A stretch of 64,000 nucleotides of DNA. Origin: Rhodospirillales bacterium. Its GTDB lineage: Bacteria; Pseudomonadota; Alphaproteobacteria; Rhodospirillales; Thalassospiraceae. The position numbers and the translations under genes are program-made. The DNA lies in the NCBI GenBank assembly GCA_019634165.1, contig JAHQVT010000010.1, forward strand, positions 62,001 through 126,000, in the 5' to 3' direction. The notes below the pieces were generated by a model. The model saw only the letters and a list, made by a program, of their open reading frames with translations, ran no database searches and was not told the DNA's origin. This document shows positions 58,511 to 64,000 of this stretch, piece by piece (position 1 is the stretch's first letter; every line of letters starts with the position of its first letter).

Positions 58511-59446
58511 ATGAGCATTCTAGTTATTGCCGAACACGACAATACCGAACTGAAGGGTGGCACGCTTAATACCGTTGCTGCTGCACAGAAGATCGGTGGC
58601 GACATCACCATCCTCGTTGCTGGCGAAAACTGCCGCGGCGTTGCTGAAACGGCCGCCAAAGTTGCCGGCGTTTCCAAAGTTCTGGTCGCAGACAACGCAG
58701 CATACGGCCATTTTCTGGCTGAAAACATTGCTGGTCTCGTAACCGAACTGGCCGGTGATTACAGCCACGTTCTGGTTCCGGCTTCGACATCAGGCAAAAA
58801 CTTCATGCCGCGTGTTGCTGCCAAAAAAGACGTCGCACAGATTTCCGACATCACCGATGTCGAAAGTGCCGATACTTTTGTCCGACCGATTTATGCTGGC
58901 AATGCACTGGCAACCGTGCAGTCATCTGACCCGATCAAACTGATCACGGTACGCACCACGGGCTTTGACCCGGTTGCCGCCGAAGGTGGTTCTGCATCAA
59001 TCGAAGATGTTGCAACTGTCACCGATGCAGGCAAGTCAAGCTTCGTTGGTCAGGAACTGACCGAGTCGGAACGTCCTGAACTGACCGCTGCCAAAGTTGT
59101 CATTTCTGGTGGCCGTGGCATGGGTTCGGGTGAAAACTTCCACCTGATTGAACCGATTGCCGACAAACTGGGCGCTGCAATTGGCGCATCACGCGCTGCG
59201 GTTGATGCCGGTTACGCTCCGAATGATTGGCAAGTCGGTCAAACCGGCAAAGTTGTTGCACCGCAGCTATACATTGCTGTAGGCATTTCCGGTGCTATTC
59301 AGCACCTTGCCGGCATGAAGGACAGTAAGGTCATTGTCGCTATTAACAAGGACGAAGAAGCACCGATCTTTTCGGTAGCGGATTACGGACTTGTCGGTGA
59401 CCTTTTCGAAGCCCTTCCCGCTCTGGCGAGCGAACTCGACAAATAA
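58511..59446 (+). CDS. etfA: Electron transfer flavoprotein alpha subunit
   Basis: A 311-residue FAD-binding large subunit. The C-terminal FAD domain is clear: [19 protein letters not shown], then [20 protein letters not shown] and [16 protein letters not shown]. The N-terminal domain forms the pseudo-twofold interface with EtfB. It is followed by the hydroxyacyl-CoA dehydrogenase after 69 bases, so an etfB-etfA-hbd transcript is likely. Confidence 0.98.
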   Translation: MSILVIAEHDNTELKGGTLNTVAAAQKIGGDITILVAGENCRGVAETAAKVAGVSKVLVADNAAYGHFLAENIAGLVTELAGDYSHVLVPASTSGKNFMPRVAAKKDVAQISDITDVESADTFVRPIYAGNALATVQSSDPIKLITVRTTGFDPVAAEGGSASIEDVATVTDAGKSSFVGQELTESERPELTAAKVVISGGRGMGSGENFHLIEPIADKLGAAIGASRAAVDAGYAPNDWQVGQTGKVVAPQLYIAVGISGAIQHLAGMKDSKVIVAINKDEEAPIFSVADYGLVGDLFEALPALASELDK

Positions 59447-59515
59447 TCTGATCCCATTTAGGGTCAAGACAGTGAATTCTATTGTTTTGGCCCTAAGGGG
59501 ACGAGTGGGGAACAA

Positions 59516-60403
59516 ATGGCTTCGTTGGAAGATATCAAAACCATTGGCGTAATCGGCGCTGGTCAAATGGGCAATGGCATTGCCCATGTGGTCGCATTGG
59601 CCGGTTACGACGTCCGAATTCTAGACATCTCGCAAGACGCCCTCGATAAGGCGATTGGCTTGATGGACAAGAACATGGCCCGTCAGGTCAAGAAAGAGCA
59701 AATTACCGCAGCGCAAAAAGATGCGGCTCTTGCGCTCATCTCAACCGGAACGGAATACTCATTCCTGTCAGACTGCGATCTGGTGATCGAAGCGGCAACC
59801 GAGAATGAAGAAGTCAAAAAGCAGATCTTTAAGGCTCTTTGTCCGGTTCTCGGCCCTGAAGCCATCATCGCGACCAACACATCGTCAATCTCGGTAACCC
59901 GTCTGGCGTCCTATACGGACCGCCCGGCGAAGTTCATGGGCATGCACTTCATGAACCCGGTGCCCTTGATGAAGCTGGTAGAGCTGATCCGTGGTATCGC
60001 CACCGACGAAACCACCTATCGCACCATTCATGAACTGACGAATAAACTGGGCAAAGACACGGCGAGTGCTGAAGACTTCCCGGCTTTCATCGTCAACCGC
60101 ATCTTGCTGCCGATGATCAACGAAGCGATCTACACCCTTTATGAAGGTGTGGGGAACGTCGAATCCATCGATACAGCATTGCGTCTGGGTGCCAATCATC
60201 CGATGGGGCCGCTGCAATTGGCAGACTTTATCGGTCTTGATACCTGTCTTTCGATCATGCATGTCCTGCATGATGGTTTGGCCGACACCAAGTACCGCCC
60301 TTGCCCGCTGCTGGTTAAATATGTCGAAGCAGGTTGGCTTGGCCGTAAGGTTGGCCGCGGCTTCTATGACTATAGCGGTGATGAACCAGTCCCAACCCGC
60401 TAA
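59516..60403 (+). CDS. hbd: 3-hydroxybutyryl-CoA dehydrogenase
   Basis: A 295-residue NAD(P)-dependent dehydrogenase. The Rossmann motif is IGVIGAGQMGNGIAHV, the catalytic His is in FMGMHFMNPVPLMKLVE, and the C-terminal domain has FIVNRILLPMINEAI and GLDTCLSIMHVLHDG. It interconverts acetoacetyl-CoA and 3-hydroxybutyryl-CoA, feeding PHB turnover or the crotonyl-CoA end of the ethylmalonyl-CoA pathway. A strong terminator follows. Confidence 0.96.
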   Translation: MASLEDIKTIGVIGAGQMGNGIAHVVALAGYDVRILDISQDALDKAIGLMDKNMARQVKKEQITAAQKDAALALISTGTEYSFLSDCDLVIEAATENEEVKKQIFKALCPVLGPEAIIATNTSSISVTRLASYTDRPAKFMGMHFMNPVPLMKLVELIRGIATDETTYRTIHELTNKLGKDTASAEDFPAFIVNRILLPMINEAIYTLYEGVGNVESIDTALRLGANHPMGPLQLADFIGLDTCLSIMHVLHDGLADTKYRPCPLLVKYVEAGWLGRKVGRGFYDYSGDEPVPTR

Positions 60404-60436
60404 GGGGTCGACTGTCCATATGCGCATATTCGAATC

Positions 60437-60467
60437 AAAGCCGCTGCCCGTTGCAGCGGCTTTTTTT
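60437..60467 (+). terminator. Rho-independent terminator after hbd
   Basis: AAAGCCGCTGC pairs with GCAGCGGCTTT (11 bp, loop CCGTT), followed by TTTT. It lies 34 bases after the hbd stop. Confidence 0.92.
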
Positions 60468-60569
60468 GTTGCAATCAAGACGACAACCATCTGGAATAAA
60501 GATTAAATCAACCCGCACGATCATGATGCCGGGATAGAATGATAAGAAACGTCTGGAGGCACCCCAAAT

Positions 60570-62036
60570 ATGTTTCTCGGAATTGATGTCGGCACATCCG
60601 CGGTCAAGGCGCTGCTCATTGACGAAAACTCGGCCACAATTGCCGAGGCTGATGCCCCCTTGTCTGTTTCGAACCCACATCCATTCTGGAGCGAACAAAA
60701 CCCAACCGACTGGTGGAATGCCACCTTGCGGGCAGTCGATCTGCTGCATGCTCAAAACCCGACAGCGATCGCGGCTACGCGCGCCATTGGCCTTTCTGGG
60801 CAGATGCATGGTGCGACATTGCTTGGCGTAAATGACACACCACTTCGCCCCGCCATTCTTTGGAATGACGGCCGGGCTATGCAGGAATGCACCGAACTTG
60901 ATAACGCTTTGCCCAATCTGGGTATTCAGGCTGGCGTTGCGACGATGCCAGGCATGACAGCCCCAAAACTGATCTGGCTGAAAAAGCACGAACCTGACTT
61001 ATTTGCCAAAATCAAAACCATCCTTCTGCCTAAGGATTACATCCGTTTTTGCCTGTCGGGTGACAAAGTAACCGAAATGTCAGATGCGGCAGGCACCCTT
61101 TGGCTTGATGAAAAAAGCCGAAACTGGAACCTAGCTGCAATTGATGCCTGTAGCCTAACCATGGATCAATTACCCAAACTGGTCGAAGGATCGGATGTAA
61201 CAGGAACCCTATTTGCCGAACTTGCCAATCGATGGGGGATGGGCCGCAATGTGGTTATTGCGGGCGGCGGCGGAGATGCAGCAACCGGTGGCATTGGTGT
61301 CGGGGCTGTAAGCCATGGGGATGGCTTTATCTCGCTTGGCACCTCTTCACAGATATTTGTCGCGTCGGACAAATATCGCCCCAAACCCAAAGAACTCCTG
61401 CACAGTTTCACCCATGCGATCCCAGAACACTGGTTCCAAATGGCGGTCTTGCTAAACGGTGCAAGCTGCTTGCAATGGGCTGCTAATCTTTTAGGCGAGT
61501 CTGATATTGCCGCCCTATTGCACCGGGTTGAAGCACAACATACCGCACCATCTGACATTTTGTTCCTGCCTTATCTGGACGGAGAACGTACCCCGCATAA
61601 CAATCCTTATGCCCGTGGGGTTTTCTTTGGTCTTGGCAGTGACAGCACCCGCGAAATGATGGTGCAATCAACTCTTGAAGGCGTCGCCTTTGCCTTGTCC
61701 GATGCCCAATCGCGCCTGCATGCTGCGGGCACATATTGTGAATTACCGGGCGTCATTGGCGGCGGCGCACGCAGCAGATATTGGATTCAATTGATTTCTG
61801 ACATCATGGGAACACCACTTGCCCGTTATCAAGGGGCCGCCAAAGGACCAGCCTTTGGCGCAGCACGTTTGGGGCGATTAGCCCTTACCAAAGAACTTCC
61901 TGAAGACGTTTGCCAAAAACCGATCATTGAGGAAGTCATTGAACCCAACCAATCTCGACACGCCTCCTATCAGCCACGTTTCGAGAAGTTCAAACGCCTC
62001 TATTCGGCCCTTTCCGACGAGTTCACAGCAACCTGA
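60570..62036 (+). CDS. xylB: Xylulokinase (FGGY family)
   Basis: A 488-residue carbohydrate kinase that phosphorylates D-xylulose. The N-terminal phosphate loop is FLGIDVGTSAVKALLID, followed by the xylulokinase motif WSEQNPTDWW. Further marks are SGQMHGATLLG (with the catalytic Asp region downstream in AILWNDGRA) and the FGGY signature near VIGGGARSRYWIQLISDI. GGAGG precedes the ATG. It is followed by rbsK after 151 bases; together they suggest pentose use. Confidence 0.95.
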   Translation: MFLGIDVGTSAVKALLIDENSATIAEADAPLSVSNPHPFWSEQNPTDWWNATLRAVDLLHAQNPTAIAATRAIGLSGQMHGATLLGVNDTPLRPAILWNDGRAMQECTELDNALPNLGIQAGVATMPGMTAPKLIWLKKHEPDLFAKIKTILLPKDYIRFCLSGDKVTEMSDAAGTLWLDEKSRNWNLAAIDACSLTMDQLPKLVEGSDVTGTLFAELANRWGMGRNVVIAGGGGDAATGGIGVGAVSHGDGFISLGTSSQIFVASDKYRPKPKELLHSFTHAIPEHWFQMAVLLNGASCLQWAANLLGESDIAALLHRVEAQHTAPSDILFLPYLDGERTPHNNPYARGVFFGLGSDSTREMMVQSTLEGVAFALSDAQSRLHAAGTYCELPGVIGGGARSRYWIQLISDIMGTPLARYQGAAKGPAFGAARLGRLALTKELPEDVCQKPIIEEVIEPNQSRHASYQPRFEKFKRLYSALSDEFTAT

Positions 62037-62104
62037 AAATCACCTGTCTATTATCCGGACGGCACGCTTCCACATTCCACAAATATTTTTTTTGCACCTG
62101 CGTG

Positions 62105-62155
62105 ACGAATTCGTTATTCAAATCCTTTAAACCACTGAACTAATACCAATATTAG
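62105..62155. promoter_or_regulatory. Two palindromic elements upstream of rbsK
   Basis: ACGAATTCGT (10-bp perfect palindrome, 62105-62114) and CTAATA-CCAA-TATTAG (62140-62155) lie in the 151-base gap before rbsK. The second is about 33 bases before the ATG and could be an operator. No T-rich terminator is seen for xylB here. Confidence 0.4.
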
Positions 62156-62187
62156 CTAAAGGTATAATTTTTCTATTTGGATAGACC

Positions 62188-63111
62188 ATGAGTATTGCAG
62201 TTGTCGGAAGCTCGAATATCGATTTTGCAGCACGGGTTGCAAAGCTTCCGCTCCCAGGACAAACCGTCTTGGCCAAAGAATATAAATCCGGCCCTGGCGG
62301 CAAAGGCTGCAATCAGGCGCTCGCTGTTGCCCGCCTCGGCGCTTCTCCCGTTTTCATTTCCAAAATTGGTGACGATCTGTTGGGAAACCAACTGGTTTCA
62401 ACGCTTACTAACGAGGGGATTGATACCAGTCACCTTATCATCACAGACGCAGCCCAAACCGGCACCGCCCTGATATCAATCGATACCATCGGGGAAAACA
62501 TGATCACCGTTGTTGGCGGTGCAAATATGACGATGACACGCGGTGATCTACATGAAAAACAGGATTGCCTGCGCGACTGCGATTATCTGTTATTGCAACT
62601 TGAATGCCCAGTCGTCGCCGTCGATTGTGCTATAAAATACGCCCGCGAAGGACGTGCGAAGATCATTCTTGATCCTGCACCAGTCCCCGATCACATGGTG
62701 ATACGTGATTTGTTAACCCTAACCAATATCGTCACGCCAAACAGTAGCGAATGTCTTGCCATGACGGGAATAGAACCGATCGATATGGCAACCGCAACGG
62801 ATGCGGCCAATAAGCTGCATGAAATGGGCCCAGAAACCGTCATCATCAAAATGGGTAGCAAAGGCGCGTTTTATTCATCTGATGGCCAAACCGGACTGGT
62901 GTCATCTTTTGCTGTTAGCGCAATTGATACGGTTGGTGCGGGGGATTGCTTTAATGCAGGCCTTGCCGTTGCCCTTGATAGCGGACAAAGCATTGCTGAT
63001 GCCGTCCGATTTGCCTGTGCCACCGGGGCACTGTCCACGACGCGTAATGGGGCTGCGGATGCCGCACCTAACCGTGAACAAGTTCTCGAATTGCTTGCAG
63101 AACCGGCCTGA
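62188..63111 (+). CDS. rbsK: Ribokinase (PfkB family)
   Basis: A 307-residue sugar kinase. The N-terminal VVGSSNIDFAARVAKLPLPGQT and GGKGCNQALAVARLG are ribokinase marks. The anion-hole and catalytic base are in DTVGAGDCFNAGLAVAL. It phosphorylates ribose (or a related pentose) to the 5-phosphate. It follows xylB and is convergent with the TlpA-like gene. The closest family is RbsK, though substrate specificity is not proven. Confidence 0.93.
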   Translation: MSIAVVGSSNIDFAARVAKLPLPGQTVLAKEYKSGPGGKGCNQALAVARLGASPVFISKIGDDLLGNQLVSTLTNEGIDTSHLIITDAAQTGTALISIDTIGENMITVVGGANMTMTRGDLHEKQDCLRDCDYLLLQLECPVVAVDCAIKYAREGRAKIILDPAPVPDHMVIRDLLTLTNIVTPNSSECLAMTGIEPIDMATATDAANKLHEMGPETVIIKMGSKGAFYSSDGQTGLVSSFAVSAIDTVGAGDCFNAGLAVALDSGQSIADAVRFACATGALSTTRNGAADAAPNREQVLELLAEPA

Positions 63112-63133
63112 CCCCAAGGCAGATCCCATCGTC

Positions 63134-63694
63134 TTAAGATATTTCCGCTATCAGAGCGTCAAAATAGTTGATCACGGCGGGGGCATCCCAACGCGCAATC
63201 CCTTCAAGTTTGCCCCGGATAACCCCGTTGCCATCAATCACAAAACTGGTTGGTAGTCCCCGTGCGCCCATCAGCCGTGCTGTCGCACCACGTGGATCAA
63301 GCACAACATCAAGGTGCTCGATTCCATTCTTTTCAAAGAATTCAGTGACCGCCATGACCCCACCGCGATCCTGACTAAGTGCTAAAACGCGGAATGGCTT
63401 TCCCGCCATTTCAGCAGCCAACTGATCAAGTTCGGGCATTTCTTTGACGCAAGGCCCACACCATGTCGCCCACAAATTGACCAAAACAACCTGACCTTTC
63501 AGGCTATTAAGCGAAACTTCTGTATCATTTTCATCGACAAACACCGTCCCTTCGGGCAAAGAACCGTCGCCAGACGGCACCACCATCTTTGAAAGTTCTT
63601 GCGGGAATTGCGTATCTGCAAAGGCAGGGGTTGCATAAATGCCCGATATGGCGACAATCACGCCAAGTTTTACGTAATGAAGCAATGACTTCAT
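63134..63694 (-). CDS. TlpA/ResA-like periplasmic thioredoxin
   Basis: A 186-residue exported thioredoxin-fold protein. The N-terminus is a signal peptide (VKLGVIVAISGIYATPAFA), and the active site is NLWATWCGPCVKEMPEL. A cis-Pro region is visible in GARGLPTSFVIDGNG. Such proteins reduce disulfides in the periplasm, often for cytochrome c or oxidase maturation. It could be a target of the DsbD-type reductase at 25 kb, which is inference. It is divergent from argH with a 32-base gap. Confidence 0.94.
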   Translation of the reverse strand: MKSLLHYVKLGVIVAISGIYATPAFADTQFPQELSKMVVPSGDGSLPEGTVFVDENDTEVSLNSLKGQVVLVNLWATWCGPCVKEMPELDQLAAEMAGKPFRVLALSQDRGGVMAVTEFFEKNGIEHLDVVLDPRGATARLMGARGLPTSFVIDGNGVIRGKLEGIARWDAPAVINYFDALIAEIS

Positions 63695-63726
63695 AACACC
63701 AACCTTTCCAAATACTGCGGATCACG

Positions 63727-64000
63727 ATGACCGATCAAAACGCCACCGACCAGAAAAACGCCAACTCCCTTTGGGGCGGCCGCTTTGAAGCAGGCCCGTC
63801 CGCCATCATGGAAGAAATCAATGCTTCCATCGGCTTTGACAAACGCCTTTACGCCCAAGACATTCAGGGTTCCAAAGCCCACTGCGCCATGCTGGTCAAG
63901 CAAAGCATCATACCTGCAGAAGATGGCGAGAAAATCACCAATGGTCTAGACCAGATTCTTCAAGAAATCGAGAGCGGGAATTTCAAATTCTCAAGCGCGC
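63727..64000 (+). CDS. argH: Argininosuccinate lyase, N-terminal part (cut by window edge)
   Basis: The frame starts at ATG 63727 and continues past the window end. The first ~90 residues ([57 protein letters not shown]) match argininosuccinate lyase, which splits argininosuccinate into arginine and fumarate. The catalytic signature lies outside the window. It is divergent from the TlpA-like gene, an arrangement known from other proteobacteria. Confidence 0.93.
   Translation, partial: MTDQNATDQKNANSLWGGRFEAGPSAIMEEINASIGFDKRLYAQDIQGSKAHCAMLVKQSIIPAEDGEKITNGLDQILQEIESGNFKFSSA

Overview
The window is chromosomal DNA of a free-living, probably marine alphaproteobacterium. Gene content, gene order and protein style best fit the Rhodospirillales, close to Thalassospira; that genus call is inferred from remembered family resemblance and was not tested. 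Evidence for the class includes an aa3 oxidase cluster in alphaproteobacterial order with a coxF-like mini-gene, an APH-type homoserine kinase next to ispH and rnhA, the ethylmalonyl-CoA pathway, and CheZ-type phosphatases with an alphaproteobacterial tail. Nearly everything looks like vertically inherited core genome. I see no insertion sequence, prophage, integron or CRISPR array.

Layout. 1-7.6 kb: the start of a lytic transglycosylase-like gene, a family-4-like uracil-DNA glycosylase, ETF-ubiquinone oxidoreductase, a DJ-1/PfpI protein, a TPR lipoprotein with ispE, and tRNA-Gln. 7.7-16.1 kb (minus strand): a PAS-GAF-GGDEF cyclase, cutC, a ROK sugar kinase, an M16 peptidase, thrC, a small cNMP-binding protein and an M32 carboxypeptidase. 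16.2-22.4 kb (minus): the cytochrome c oxidase operon coxB-coxA-ctaB-coxF-ctaG-ctaE-DUF983-SURF1. 22.4-29.6 kb: two cheZ-like genes, yqgE/algH, a DsbD-type reductase, a peroxiredoxin and an unknown conserved-looking protein. 29.8-34.5 kb (minus): a glycine riboswitch followed by gcvT-gcvH-gcvPA-gcvPB. 34.6-40.4 kb: a lipoprotein, then ispH-thrB-rnhA and a GGDEF-EAL protein. 40.5-46.1 kb: ecm, ccr and mcd of the ethylmalonyl-CoA pathway. 46.2-50.4 kb: a cytoplasmic chemoreceptor with an internal PilZ domain, a divergent SAH-hydrolase homologue and a GST. 50.6-56.5 kb: a cyanate uptake and degradation operon (cynABD-cynS) divergent from a sigma-54 activator. 56.6-60.5 kb: a twin-TM protein, a cobalamin adenosyltransferase, etfB, etfA and a 3-hydroxybutyryl-CoA dehydrogenase. 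60.5-64 kb: xylB, rbsK, a TlpA-like thioredoxin and the start of argH.

Two functional threads run through the window. First, acyl-CoA metabolism: Ccr, Ecm and Mcd form part of the ethylmalonyl-CoA pathway, the PduO-type enzyme can supply adenosylcobalamin to Ecm, and EtfAB plus ETF-QO carry acyl-CoA dehydrogenase electrons to quinone and on towards the oxidase encoded here. Second, signalling: two cyclic-di-GMP turnover proteins, a PilZ-containing chemoreceptor and two CheZ-like phosphatases suggest linked c-di-GMP and chemotaxis control.

The most notable regulatory feature is the cyn intergenic region. It holds three 14-bp palindromes of form TACGA-N4-TCGTA and a consensus -24/-12 promoter, beside a gene for a GAFTGA-type activator. 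The most notable enzyme question is the SAH-hydrolase homologue at 48.4-49.6 kb, which keeps the NAD fold but lacks several catalytic residues of the family.
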